DNA of 64,000 nt from Polydactylus sextarius (taxonomy: Eukaryota; Chordata; Actinopteri; Polynemidae): contig CM028918.1 in NCBI GenBank assembly GCA_016801845.1, forward strand, positions 12,699,001-12,763,000. Reading direction: 5' to 3'. The position numbers and the translations under genes were made by a program. The notes beneath the pieces are model-generated. The model saw only the letters and a program-made list of their open reading frames with translations, did not search any database and was not told the DNA's origin. Of the stretch, positions 13,001 to 28,600 are shown piece after piece (within the stretch, counting starts at the first letter, position 1; the number at the start of each line of letters is the position of its first letter).

Positions 13001-16000
13001 AATGTTGCCAATAAGAGCTTGCTGCTGATTGATATGGATGTCTTTGAAGGTTGGACACACAGAATTATAATGAGTTGACCAATAAATTATGGAGCTAAAA
13101 GATTTTTTATGCATCTTGGCTGGTGAATAAGTACAACAGCTCATAATTATGTTCAGAATGCATAAGCAGGAGATTATCTTAACGATTCAATCAAATGTTG
13201 CCAAATTTACAGAAAAAACACACACGGCATATGACTGTTTGTTTACATTCAAGCAGTTTACAAGGGCTCATTTAGTTTTTTTTAAATTTCTGTTTGTTTA
13301 CAATTTACTTCCCATCCTGTTAATATGATCTGTGCAACACAAAGGAATTTGATTGTTGCAGTTAATTTAATTTACAGACTTATACTTCATCTTCCAGTAG
13401 CAGTCATTCAGTATTAAATGAGTTGGAACTGAGCACTTAGCACATGTTTCTATTTACTCCTCAAAATAAAGGTCAAGGTTGTTTTGCAGTGAAATACAGG
13501 AAGAGACTGCGCTCTAAAAACAGGTGCTAAAAGTCTCAACGTTACTGCCAATACACTTTGCGTCAAGCATCGATCATTAATGAAAGCATAAATTACACAA
13601 TCCATCTGTTGTATAACACACCTTGGTGTTGCAGCCAGATGCTGGTGGACGCTTGAATATGATTGAACTTGCAGTTACTATTTCTGTACTGTACTGTACA
13701 TAAAGATGGCTGTGAAAAGACTTTTTGCACACTTTTTCAAATTGACCATTAATCTGCAAAAACTTCGACAATAGATTGCTAAATACATTTACAAAAATCT
13801 GAAATCTCTCTCACTACCTCTTGATTTCACACCCTTAATTCGGTACTTTGTAGTCTGTGGGAACTTTAATTGATGTTGCAAGCTGAGCAACAGGTACTGC
13901 AAACTACTTGTGTTGTCCGTAAGGACTAAGCTTCAATGCGCCCCAACAATCCCGACAATGAATAGCTTTTCCCTGTAAGCTCCCCACGCACTATATTATT
14001 GATGCTAACCACTGTTGACAGCCAAGAAGTAATAAGTTTGGCAGAAAATCTGGTCATATAGCAGAAAGACCAGATAGGACAGGGAATTATTAGCTTTGTT
14101 TCATCTTAAAATCAATACCACGGTGCAGCGGTCAGGTTGCAGGAACGATATGCTGCTCGTGTTTAATGTTCCAGGGAATTTACCCCAGGCTGCGGGGCGA
14201 CATACAAACATGATTTAGACTGTGGCCAAGTGGATTAAAAAAATGAAATTAAATGACATGAGATTCCCATGACTGGCATTTGAAAGATAACTTTGATTAA
14301 CAGTTTACAGGAATCAGTCAGCTTGAAATTTTTTTGGAAACTTCACATTTCAGTTCAACCAGCAGACGTAGCTAGAAAAAGAGTCCTCCGGATTGTAGGC
14401 AATCGAATAAGTTAATTGGTATTGAACAAATTTAAATGAACACCACTTGAGGATTATGAGTGTTGAGGATTTGGCTCTTAACTCTTGACTCTTTTACAGT
14501 AAAGGAGTTCAATAAAGAAGATTTTAGTATGCACACCTCTTGAAAGTGTCAAAAAACATGAAGCTAGTGTTCTTCTCTCTTACCTCCTTGTTCTGCTAAA
14601 GTAAAATTATGACACTGTTGAGAGCTCAAAAACTTGAAACCATTCATTTATCTTTCCTTTCCCTTCCTCAGCTTGTCAGTGTGGACATGTAGGAGATAAC
14701 TGTGATGCTAACACAGGACAGTGTATTTGTCCCCCCAACACTATCGGTGAAAGGTGCGATCGTTGTGCTCCAAACCACTGGGGCCATGAAATCACAACTG
14801 GATGCAAGGTAGGATGAACTGGTATTTGAAGAGAGCAGTTATTAACATTTGTATAATCCACTTCTGACGTGACATGAATGCTATTAACAAACATGTAGGA
14901 GTGTAAAAAAGAGATTAATGGTCGGTCGACTTTTCATTTGAACAAATATTTCATTTTTGAAAGACTTACTGTACCTTTCTGAGTATTTTACATGAAACAT
15001 ATCTGAACTGTGATGATATATAAATCCTTACTTTTCTAACAAAATTGCTTATAGCAAAATCTTCCACTATATATTAATCAACATAGACCATGTTTGCGCA
15101 TACTACTCCTATTTCTCTAAATAACAAATTATCACATGAACACAATATTCTTGGCAATCTGGCCTCCAAAGATGCATTTTAATGTAATTATAATGAAAGC
15201 AAATCAGATAGATTATTCTAGTTTTAGCTGCAATTTACAAATGTATGATTTATTTGTTTTCCTCATCTAATCTGCCTTTTGTTTTAGTGTTTTTCACTAC
15301 TTTTCTATAATAATAATAATAATAATAATAATACATTTTATTTAAAGGTGCCTTTCTAGCACCCAAGGACACTGTACAAAATGAGAGAGAAATCATAAGA
15401 TACACGAGATTAGTTACAATCAAAAATCCAAAATTTGACAGTGCAGTGATTCAAATTGAAAAGCTAGTTTGAACATGAAACTGAACATGAAACTTTGAAT
15501 GAAACTACTTTTTAGTGTAATTTCATGTGCCTTTCATATGTTCCCTCTTCCTCTGTCCACATTCTCTGTTGTCTTATTATCATGCTGTGGTGTTTACTTT
15601 GTTCAGAGTGTTTGAAAAGCAATTCTTCTGCTCTGAAAGTATTTCACCAAAAGGCTGTGAGGCAGCAATAATAATAAACTATTAGAAGTTGCTGTAGACT
15701 GTTAGCAATTACAGGCTTGAACATGAAAGTACTGTAAGTTTCAGTCTAACAACAGATTGCTCTGAAAAAAGTGCATGAGGACAACAAAGGGGGATGCAAC
15801 AGATATCAGTTGTACTAAATAAACATGAAATGGAACTAAAGGTAATTGAATAAAGTGAAACACAGCAAAGCAAGATGGCAAAACACAGAATACAGCAGTC
15901 ATCAAAGTGTAAAACATTTAAATTATGAAAAAAAAGTTTGTTCACCCAAAGAGCGTCATGGATGACTAAACAGCAATATTACTGCTCACTAGCTAACTTC

Positions 16001-18344
16001 ACCTGAAGCTGAAGATTAATCTCTCTTTTCACTCGATAGTAATATATAACTTCTCAGTCTATGATGATGATGCCTCTATTTTTGCAGCTTTTGCCTCAAA
16101 GCAAATATACCAAACATGATTTTATGGTGTTTTCACCTTTGACATTTTAATACAGTTGTGTGTAGTTTGTTCCGCTTGAGTTCTCAGGAAGAACTCAGCA
16201 TAACAAGACCGCTTTGAGTTTTTTCAAGGTGATTCTCTCTCACACTGTTGCATTAGTGGAAAAACGTACCTGAATATTTTACTGAAGTAGCAGCATTACA
16301 TACCAGCATTATGTGAGCGTATAATGTTTAATTGAAGTGATTCTTATTTCCACCTTTTACATGAATTTGGTCTTTGTGTTTATGTAGGAGTGTGGCTGCA
16401 GCGTGATCGGCTCAGTGAGCCAGCAGTGCCACGTGAACACCGGCTGCTGTTTATGTCGGGACGCTTTCAGAGGAGAGAAATGCAATGAATGTCAAATTGG
16501 ACATAGAGACTTTCCTCAGGTAAATTATCCATATTAACGCTTTCAGTGTCACTGTTAGTATCATGAAGTGTACTTTTGTTTTTATTGAGACAGGAAATAA
16601 GCCACTGGAGGTTTTTTTGGTGGGATTCAATAAAAGGGATAGGGATAGACATGACAATGCTATTATTATGGACTTTATGAGGCTTAATAAAAGGATTAGT
16701 TCCCTGTCAAACTGATAGAAGCTTAATGGTGTTGTCAGAACATGTTTTTTTTATGCTTTAATCAACTTAATGCCAAAACCAAACTTTTCAATGTGGTTTT
16801 CTGCTTTTATATCTTAGACAGTGACACTTCACTTAAAGATGAACAATGCACCCAGACGCAGAGTGTAGATGTTGTTTATCTTTGATTAAAAAGGCACAAG
16901 AATTTAAAGGAGTTAAAGAAGAAATCATCTGATGTAATGTGACACTCCAGCTGCTGTTCACCATATTGGAGAAAACTTAGCTGAATATGAATTTCTGTAA
17001 AATATTCAGTTTTATTTTTTGTCTTTTCAAACTAAAGATTGCAGATTTATTTAATTGGATGTCAATATGTGCAAATATACAATCACAATAAAATTTTATA
17101 GTTGATATATGCTCCAGTGTAGAGTGATGGTTAAGTCTGTCAGAAAAAAGAACAAAAAATAGTTACAGTTAATTCAGTAACTTCAGTCAAATGGTAATAT
17201 AACTGAACAACGTGTTTTGTGTTTGAACTTCAGTGATGTTTCAGCTGACATGGAAGTGAGAAGATAATGACAAACATTTTTTCATTTTTGGAGTAAAGTT
17301 TAATGGTTTGTTGAAGCATAAACCGAGGACACACTCTGCTAGCTCCTCTCTGAGTCTGTTACATTGTTGATAACAGAAGCTTGGCGTTGTCTGCATCCAC
17401 ATTTCCCACAGTGCACACAGTGTGAGTGTAACGTCTCAGGATCGGACAGCCAGACCTGTGACTTTGAGAGAGGAGTGTGTGCCTGTGCTGATCGAACGGG
17501 AAAATGTAGCTGCAAGGTACAGCACACACTTACAAAAAATACACACTCTTTCACTTCAAGTTGTCACATACCTACATAATGGTAAAGAAGAGTTTTAGCT
17601 TCAAAATTTCATTTTACTGTCAAGATACTAAGTTGTTTCACATTTATGTGAAGGGAAAACATAAACAATCATACATTTGATACATGTGATATGATGTCTA
17701 TAATGTGAACTGTTATCTGTTACCCATCCAGTGAAACGCACTGCCTGCCAACAGCACAGCACTTACTTAAAGTCTGAGTCAATGGAAACGTTTGTGAGAA
17801 ACCAAAAAAAACTATGCTATTTATTATTTTGAATTCTTTTGAGGAGGTAATTTAGATTTTAAATGACAATGCAGATTTAAAAAACTATTGCACATTGTTT
17901 CTTTGTCCTTTCTCTGTGTTCACAGTCTGTGCATGTTTGTGTTTTATGGTATGTGTGCATGTGTGTCAGTGTGTAATTATCCCAGTAAATGTCACAGGAC
18001 TGAGTATAACAGGCATCTCTGTGTGACAGGCTCCATATGCTGGCACACACACACGCAAACAAACGCTCGCACAAATACTTGTCTGGTTTGCACGACTTCA
18101 GAGGACATTTCATCAAATGAACACAATTTGATCTACATTATTTTCTTGCAGACTATATCAATCATAACTACTACTCACCCGATTCTAATCTAAACCTAAC
18201 CCTTACCCTAACGTTAAAACACCTTACTTTTAACTGTATGTTATGGGGACTTCCTTCTTGTCCACATAATGTAAATCAATACATTTTATAAATCAAATCC
18301 CCACAATGTGCAAGTCCCAATGATGTGAGGAGTATCTAGACCAT

Positions 18345-18409
<65 letters not shown>

Positions 18410-19203
18410 TAAAGTTAGATAGATGCATACATGCAGGTATGTTTGTGAATGGATGTCATCTCCTTTCTCTTGTAGTGTGGGCCTTCATGCATGATCGAGA
18501 ATATAAAATGACATAGGTTTAGGCATAAATACAATATAAGGAGTCAATTTTAACTATTTGCATTCACATTTTTCTTTAATAATTTCACAATAAAGTCTTT
18601 GTTAAGTTTCAGTTTTCACTGACTGTCATTGTAGTGGTTTCCTGTCATCCTGCATTGCATCTCTTCTTCTTAATGTTATTTAACCTTGTACAGTCCTGCT
18701 GAAATTAAAGTAGATAAAAAAAAAAAATACACAACACAAGAAGGTGAAATAACTTGACTTTGACTTGATTTGTGGTGCAAATCGACCCAATATGATTCCC
18801 TTAATCCTTCTTGAGAGGCATCCAGCACCCAGGATACAATATGATTAAGAATGTCATTCATTTTTTTTAAACCAGGTAAAATTGCTTTTTTAATACTAGA
18901 CTGTATCATTTGTTCACATGCATATTCCTGCCAGCTTAAAACATAAATCCGTAAATTATAGGTATTTGCCAAGGGAAAAGTGTTTGAATAACATGTTTTA
19001 TATCCACAATTAAAAAAATGAATTCAGAGTCGTGAAAAAAATTTTCTCGTATTCAGTGTCAAGGACAGCTTAGTGACATGTGGACCTCCTGAATGACATT
19101 TGAAACAGTTTAAAAACAAGACACAGTGGGGCTCCAAAATCTAATTCCAATCCATACACCACTATTCACAGTATGTTTATCCACTTAAAGTGTGTGTTTG
19201 TGC

Positions 19204-19298
<95 letters not shown>

Positions 19299-19466
19299 TG
19301 CATGTGTGCATTTGTGTGAGAGATTTGAATCAGTTAAAGTAGTGAAATGTTCCATATGAGAAAACTGGAGGTGGTTTGATATTCTGATCCCCCTGTCACC
19401 ACCTTATCTTTCTCTCACCCCCTCCTCTTGACACTCACACACACATGCATGTCCATATATTTCATG

Positions 19467-19502
<36 letters not shown>

Positions 19503-22500
19503 CACACAAACTGGAGACACCTTTCATCTCCTCTGTCACTTGCTGATCACATTATCCTACATAGACAGTGACAAATGCTAAAGCAACCTTTTGCATACAC
19601 ACACACACAACACACGCACACATACAGATACAAACACACACACACGTGATTCATGGCCTGTAATGAGGCCTCGGATCACTAAGTGTCATCTTCACGCTGA
19701 ACAGGTGGGAGGTTGACTGTCTGTCACTCACATCTGTCACCTGGTACCTGTCTCTGTTCAACGGTGTCTTCTGCTGTCTGTGACTTGTTGCTGGTTACCT
19801 GTCGGTCTCTCTTTCTTTCTGTCTGTTCTGGTGTCTCAAACGTTCCTATAGAAATATTTACAATAGCATAACCTCTTTTTGGTGATTAAAAATAATAAAG
19901 TGAAGTGTAATAAAGTCGGACACTATAGATAAGTTCCTTCACCATACCTGCATACCTGGTCCTTACTCACCAACCTGCTGCTGGACTTTTTTGTGACAAA
20001 ATTCACCAATAATTGGATGATGTTTTGTTGACAGCACTGTAAGGCTTTTCTTAGCAGAGAGAGAAGGCTTAATACACAGCCCTGTCCACAATCCAGTTTT
20101 AGACCAGTCAGCTCTCAGCTTATTTTCTCAAAATGTAAACATTCAGTGGAGCTGGATGCTACCATCACTGATGTTCTTATTTCTACCTCAATGCAGCAAT
20201 TGAATTGAGTGCATTTTCTTTGTGGCAGTAGATGGATGTGTTTAAACAATAAAACTTATTGTTCAAATTAGCCCAATACTGACCAGTTTATGTTTTCACT
20301 TGCAATATTAAGATGTGAATGAATGAAAATACAAAAGTTTTCCTCACTTGTGATTGTTTGTCTGTGTTTGTTATTTTAAGGAAAATGTTGAGGGGCACAA
20401 CTGTGACCGCTGTAAGCCCAACACGTTTGGGTTGTCGCAACGAAATCCTCTCGGCTGCAGCAAGTGTTACTGTTATGGACTCACTCATTCCTGCACAGAG
20501 GCACAAGGACTAATCAGGATGTGGGTGAGTAGATGGATATCAATATTTTTTCTTCCTCACGGTGTCAGTTACTTGTTAACTAGAAGTAGGAAGAAGTATT
20601 AGGCTGAAAAAGACAAAGTGACCCTAAGTAACACTTACTTATTTACTTTTTTAAAATGCTTTATAAATGTAAGACAAAAACAATCACGTTAGCTGGCTCT
20701 GTCTACATATCCATTGTTTGAGATAAAAAGATAAGTTTCAAAAATGATTTAGGGATTTTAGTTGCGGTTGTATACTGACATAACCTTGAGTGCAAAACAA
20801 AACTTAAAGATAAACTAAGATAACATAACCATACCCAGGATGTGGGCTGCCTGTTGGGAGGAGTAGAGAGTGTGGTCAGACTGCAGTGTGGACATATACA
20901 AGCTAGAATACATATGGAGCCACAGGTCATCAGAATTATACTGATCATCTACGTGTGGACAGAGGTACAAGTACCAGGTTGAACCCCAAGAGGAACTCAG
21001 GGGTCATCACCACAACAAAGTCATGGACTGAGAGTGAGAGAAAACTACAACAAGCACTGGGAACTTATTAAACCATCACAAATAAACATGTTCCATTATG
21101 TTAATTATATGAAGTGAAGAATGACATATTGGTCCATTTGGTCCAAATCCTTGGTGACATCACCAGTAGCTGTAATAGAGTTTCTCTTGGACTCTATCAT
21201 TGTGAGCTCATACTGTCCGCGCAAGACAATACATTGGACAAATTGCAGCCTGCAACTGACACTGTATCATACCAGATCATTATCTATGGATGATCAGTGG
21301 CATGCTCAACCATTTAAAGGAAGTAGTTTCATTTGTAGGCTTGCAGCTGACGACAGGTCCTAGGTTACAAATATGAAAACATGAAGAAAGTAGAGTCTGG
21401 TATTTGCAACTATATTTTAAGTGTGTTGTGTTTGGGGAATATTGGCAGGAACAGGAACTTCACAGCAGTCTACATTATTGTTTGCTGTGCAATCTTTTGC
21501 CTCACTGAAATAGAAATGAACTATGAAGAAGAAACACATTCAATCAGTCCTTAACTGGAAGGACAAGACAAAGAACCTACAGCCATTCCAGAACTTTCTT
21601 AGTCTGTACCTAGAGACAGTAGCAGATGAATTGTCAGTGAAAACTTTTATCTGCTGGTCTTGTTACTCAAAAAGTTAGTGGATCTAGTTGGTCTCACCCT
21701 TTGGTCTAAAATGTCTGTTTGTTTTCTACATGATAGTTGTTGGATTATTTCAATTTACACTGATAAATGGACCAATATTTACACCTAAACACTTAACAGC
21801 ATGAATAAATTCAAATTATGTATCTAAATAAATAAGAGAGAGCAAATTATATCAATGGTTGAAATACAGAAAGACAAAAGAATGTGAAAAACACAGGCAT
21901 GTAAAACTCAAACTATGTCTGACAATGAAGTTACATGGACAAAGTAAACAAACCCAGGTTGCTTTGTACACATACGGCATATTAAATGTTTATCATTTTT
22001 TCTATAGTACAATCCAGTAAGAAATTACAAACACGAGCAAGAACACGTTACAAATCCAAACTTTCGGTCAAAAATAAAGTTGTGTGAGTGTAGTTATGCC
22101 ATCACACAGTCTGCAAGTTAGCAACAGCTGTGGTGTGGCAGCCCATTTTTAATAAAGGCTCTTCATCTTAGATGATAAATAGGCGTTTCCGTGGTAACCT
22201 CAGAGTTTTCGGATGGAGTGTGGCAAGAGGTTTCATTTGAACGACAAACACTCACTTCATTTATTGTTGATGGAGAAAGGGGGTGGGAGAGAGGTGGACA
22301 GAGAGAAAGACAGGAAAAAAATTGAGAGTTTATTGGAAAGAGGGAGATTTTCTCTGAACCACTGAGTCGTGAGATTACACTGAGTGGAGTGGGACGCGCG
22401 TGTCCATACACACACACACACACACACACTCACACTCACACTCACACTCACTCACACACACACACACACACAACCTGTCAAAACACCATACACATACACT

Positions 22501-22610
22501 ATACAACACAGTACACATGCACATACACACACTAACTCACACCACATGGAATTACATAGAGGTTAGGGAGGGGGACACACACAGATACACGCACATACGC
22601 ACACACACAA

Positions 22611-22642
<32 letters not shown>

Positions 22643-25600
22643 TTCACACATAGTTTATTTTGTGGTATTTATCTCAGATTGTAGAATTGTGTAACTTTGT
22701 ATAAATATTTACTGTTTAACTTAAATACGCCAATAAAGACCCACACTAAAATAATATCTAATAGTAAAATCTATAAAGACTTTGGACAAGATACCAAAAA
22801 CACAGATAAGAAGAAAAACATTGCTTTTAGCAGATTGTCTCAAACACAAGAGTTTACATTCATACAACATTGTTGTTGAGTCATAGTATCAAGTGGCTCT
22901 TGAAGATTTCTGCTTGTATCAATGTATCTTTAATGTTTAATTCACCAGTGTAATTTATCAGGTCGTCATCAGTCTTGAATGGTGAAACACAGGAAACATT
23001 GAATTAAAAGTACAAAACAAACAAAATGACTGATACAACTGATTATTCTGATTGTTCTAAAAGTTACAAAATGTCTATGAACCGTTGAAGCATATAAGTC
23101 GGTAGGAGATGTTAAATTTTGCATGTGGTTCTTTCCAAATACAATCCTGTCTTGTTTGAATAAAGTCATAACAAAGAAAAGAACAAGAGAGAAATATTAT
23201 AAATAATAAAATGGCTATTATTTTAACAGATAGATAAAGTTATTTGACCTTACAAAAGTTTAAGACACCCCAATTAGCTGAATTCAGTTCTCTCTGTGAT
23301 GGGTTTTCTTCTTCTGTTGTTACATCTCATGCTTTATCAGACCAGACAGATGTGTTTGTAGAATACATTTTGAAAACCAGATTAGTAATTAGATTCAAAC
23401 GGGAGTAGCTCTCTTAGAGTGAACTTTAAAAAGTATATATATTTTTCTAAAAGTGGTCAAGATATTTCCTTGTACCTGTGTATTATTATCGCCATCTGTT
23501 TAGATGAAACCTTTGCTGTGAAGCAGCCTTTGTTGATGGTGAGGCAACATCAGATATAACCCCGAGCACTTCCTTTGAAAAGGCTGTTGCTGATAGAGAA
23601 ATATTACAGGATCTGAAAGCAACATTTACAGTTTCTGAAGCAAACTAAAAATTTTAACTTTCAACTAAAACAACCCAAGCTCCCCGTAGTTCTTCCCATT
23701 ATTCACATCACTGTCCACAGTGCTTTTATTTTTATTTCTACTGATACACTTTAATTTGATGAAATAAAACACTTGTTTAGCACTCTTCCTGTTCCTGATT
23801 TCAAAGTTATATGAAGACCAGAAACCAATAGAATAAGAATAGACTAGAAACCAAATGATTGAAAATCAGTTCATCTTAATTGATATTTCTGACAAAAATT
23901 GGCAATTTTCCATGCCACATAAACTTCTTCTCTGTTACACAGCCAGTGTTGCCAGAGCACTCAAACTGTAATAATTTATTAGATTTCAGATTCTGTCCTC
24001 TCAACCAAACAGCACTCTTCCACAATGCCTGGGATATTATTCACACAATATCCCCACATCAACACCGCTGGACTACAGCCACAGATAGAGAGAGAGAGAC
24101 AGAAAGACAGATCCAGGCTCGAGCAGATGAATCTATTTTTAAATCAGGCCTCTCAACCACAACCCACAGTCAATAATAAACCCTGATATTATTCAAGTAA
24201 TATTGAAATATCAACACATAAAGGACAGAGAAGGAGAGAATGAGAAAGAAAGGGCTAGCTTTTCTCCTGTCAGTTACAACTCAAAGACAGTTCATATCAG
24301 ATATCAAGATATATTCAGAATGAAAAGACATTTGCATTAACATCCTCTCACAACTCACTGAGAAAGCAAAAAAAAAAAATGTTAGTGTGTTGTATGTAGT
24401 GTGCAAATTGCATAAAACATTTAAGTAATTTAATTTAAGACATTACATTCATGGATTTATATAAAACACATGATTACGCATTAAGCTCACCAGATGTGGT
24501 TTGATGAAAGCTCAGGGAGTGAAGATGTTTGGTTAAAGAGGATATTAGGAAGGTAAAGATCATTTTACAATAATTAACAGATAATTATTCTCTATCTGTA
24601 ACTGATCAAATTAGTTTGACTCTTTCACACACAAAAAAGTATGAATAGTGCTGTGGAGATTTCTCCTCATTAGTGTAGATATCCACTATGCCCACATGAA
24701 ACAAGACACAAAGGAAAGATGCCAAAGACACTGACAATTTCTGTTACAAGACAGGAGCCTCAGATAAGCAATATTTGAAATTAGTGTCTGCCAGAGTCAC
24801 AGAATGGTGAAGATGGATTATGTGACTGACCAAAAAAAAAAGAAGAAGAAGAAAGACACTGACACCTCGACGTGGCTCCTGTTGTACACCTGATTAAAGG
24901 GTCCTGCTATGGTTTGAAGCACCATTATCTCTGAGTCATTTACTGAATCCCAGACACTAAAATGCTGGTTTAAAACGTTTGTACAGATTTTCTCTCTGAA
25001 ACCAGACCATTAATGATATACAGCCATTTAATGCTATTTAAAAAAATCATAGTACTACTAAAGCAAAATATAGGTCTTTATGTATCCACCCATATGCTCA
25101 GTATATTTACAGTGTGTTACACCAATCCATGTGAGATATAGTAGGTTCCAGATAACAGTGATATTCTCTTCAATAAGAAGAATTCATTTCTTGTCATTAA
25201 TCTACAGGATCAAAAACATTAGTGATGATATTATTGCTGTGTGTCCTGCTGTAGTTGACGCTCAAGCCAGAGCAGACAGTGCTCCCCCTGGTGGATAAAT
25301 CCAACACTGTGGAGACGAGGAGAGGCGTGAGCTTCCAGCACCCTGAGATCCTCGCCCATGCAGAGCTGGTTACCTCAACACTCTCTGAACCCTACTACTG
25401 GAAACTGCCAGAGCAGTTCAGAGGCTCTATGGTAGGAAACTTCAGTGTTTGGTGATGTAAGGTTAATGACATTTTTGTCATGTAGCAATTTTTAAGTACC
25501 TGATTGTACAGTAATGTACACTATTGATTTCATCCTAATTCAAGAATAGTTTGTAGCTACACTGGAAGAAGTAGCCACATTAAAGATTGGTGATGTCAGT

Positions 25601-28600
25601 CAAATCAGTCTTATTATAAATATGTCTTTCTTTAGATCACAGCGTATGGTGGCCAGTTGAAATATGCAGTGTACTACGAGGCGAGAGATGAAATTGGTCC
25701 TTCCACCTATGAGCCTCAGGTCATCATTAGGGGTGGTCCTAAACACAGCATCCTGATGACACGCCACATACTTGGAATCCAGATTGGTCAGCTCACCCGC
25801 CATGAGATCGACATGACAGAGGTACAGAGCAGCTGTGGATAAAAGTTACATGTTAAGTTTTAATTCTTACTAACAGGTGAGTTCTGCTGTCCAATAAGTT
25901 GGTTATGGACTCCAATAGTAATGTGTGCGTGTGTGTATGTGTGTGTGTCTGTGTGTGTGTGTGTCTGTGTGTGTCTGTGTGTATGAACGCAGCATGAGTG
26001 GAAGTACGCAGATGGCCGGTCCATGACTCGAGAGGACTTCATGGACATTTTGTTCTATGTGGACTACATCCTAATTAAGGCATCACATGGCAACTTGATG
26101 AGGCACAGCCGGTAAAATACACACACACACACACGTTTGTTTTCATGCCTTGTGGGGACATTTAATTGACTTCCATTCTTTTCCTGGAGACTTTCCTGGA
26201 AACCTTGGAGGTCCCATTTGTTGGTACCACTTGTCTAACGTTTATCTAAACCTGACCCTAACCTGAACCAAACCTTAAGTCCTGTCTTCACCTTAATATT
26301 TTGTTTTTTACATCATGGGGACCAGGTTTTTGTCCCCACAAGGGAGACAGGTCCCCACAATGTGAGTGTGTAAACAGGTTTAATTCCCCACAATGTAGAT
26401 CAAACCAGGTACACACACACACTAATAAATGTGAAATTTGATAGCTGCCTTAATGATAACCTATAGGAAAACACTCCCTGTCATTTTAGCTTAAGGTGTA
26501 ATACGGACAATTATCTCTAAAAGCCTTTTCCACAGCAGAAACATTATAACCTGCTACAAATAATTATCACAGTTCCATCCAGATAACCTATATAATATGT
26601 ATAATAAAAATTTCTAGTAAAGCTACTTTTAGGTGATGAAAAGCAGGTAGCACGGCTTCAGCTTCTCGAAATATTCCAACAAATACATGTAATTAGAAAC
26701 ATACAAACGAACAATTGTACAACCATTAATGGATTTCTGTCTTCTTTCTGTCAGTATTTCAGAGATCAGTCTGACAGTGGCGGAGGAAGGCCGACCGACC
26801 CAAGAGAGTGAGACCGCCCATCAGATAGAAAAATGCGACTGCCCATCGGGATACAGTGGACTTTCTTGTGAGGTGCGCACAGAACAGAATGCATGCACAC
26901 ACCTGAAGAGTTGTTTCTACAGAGTGTTTGCTTCTCCAAAATATGTTTCTAAGAAATTCACTACAGGAGTTCACTTGTTACAGTAGTCTGTAGGTAGAGG
27001 TCATATATATATGATAGCCACCTCTAGATTTCACAGTAAACCAACAAAACAAATGCTTCATCAAGAGACCCCCCAGCCTCCCTGTGGCCACAACAGTAAG
27101 GTGTTTGGGAAATCAAGGGAAAGCGATATCTTAACACACAACAACAAAAAAATACAACTGAATAAAGTTGCTCCATGTACACTAGAACCAACAAAACAAC
27201 AATCCAGGCACAACCAGTAGCCCATGCTTGCATTAGTAATAGCAACATTTGCCCAACAAATTCACTCCATCAGTAACAGCAAGTTATTGGTTAATGTTAT
27301 TACTCCTGTTCTAGCTGTTCGCTAATGAAAACTCATGTCACATTAAGTAACCATCAAGCTGCTCACACATTTAGGAGAAGAAAAACAAGTTCCTAAGGCT
27401 TTCCATCCTGCAAAAACCAGACCAATAATAACTGTGGTCCATTTGGTACATACAAATGACCAGCCGACATACTAAAACCAGTGCATTTATGATAATAGAT
27501 AAATTATTGCTATGATGAAAATTTTTAATAACAATTTGTAAAAAAAAAAAAAAAAACATAAAATCTCCACAGAATGTGACCACAGAATCAATTAGTAGTG
27601 GTTTGGACAGATGCAGGATACAGGAGGAGTTCTTTTATGTCCTTGGCTTTGTTTTTTTAATGTAGAAGGTTTATGTAATAATAAAAAGAAAAAGTAGGAG
27701 ATATGAAACCATCATTCACGCTCGGGTCAGTGAATATCAATGAAAAACATGTTACTAAGTTTCTATAACTTTGTGTTTTTAATGATTTCTGTAATGAAAG
27801 TTCTTCAATGCAGCAACATCTTTTTTTGAATATTTTTTGTTATTATTATATTAAACATCAGCTTGAGATGTGATATTAACACATCAAAGAAATATCAAAG
27901 CAAAAGAAATACAAAGTATTGTGCAGTTACCTCAAACAAATTAAAAGAAAGCGATTGTGTCGAGATCAGTTCAGACCCCACATTTTTAATCCGACATACG
28001 TCATACAAACATTGATTACAGAGTGAACTGAAGTCTCTCTCCCTCCCTCGGTGCTCAGAGGAATGTTTTTGTCCACTGCCTTTTTACTGAGAGAGAATAT
28101 AAACACGGAGGTCATAGCCTTGCCTTTCAATAGTATTTCTCAAGATTCCAATTTACATTTAGTTCAGAGATTTAAGTCTTGCAATGCTTTTCAGTCCCCT
28201 GTTTTTTTTCTTCTTTTTTCTCCTTTTTTTTTCTTTGCCTAGCTAGGATTAAGCTTCACTGAGCATTTTCTCTCCTCTTATTTTGATTTTGTCAAAGCAA
28301 TTGACTTTCGGCTGCATCCAGCTCTCTCTCTCTCTTAAGCCAAAGAAAAATATAGAAAAGTGACTCAATCTTTAGTTTAATGAGGATTTCGTAGAGACAG
28401 CCTATGATATATGGAGGCAACAGTTCTCAGCAATTCTACTGGACGACAGTGCTGGAGAGTCATTTAGGTATTATTGTGTTAATCTCAAAGGGGCAAGTGA
28501 GTTACCCGCAAACTTTTAACTATATTTTTCAACCTCTGTTTCACTTTGTCATCTGTTAATTGGAGAGCACAGAAGCGCCCATCTATATAGCTTGAAAAAA

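Larger units (their letters stand above)
17517..20380 (+). other. lama2: intron 7
   Basis: 2.86 kb and microsatellite-rich. It holds a CTAACC/GGGGAC-type repeat copy at about 18,070-18,345 joined to a (CA)30 tract, a (TG)46 tract at 19,205-19,296 and an (AT)n tract at 19,469-19,501. CA-rich and pyrimidine-rich stretches follow. Confidence 0.75.
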
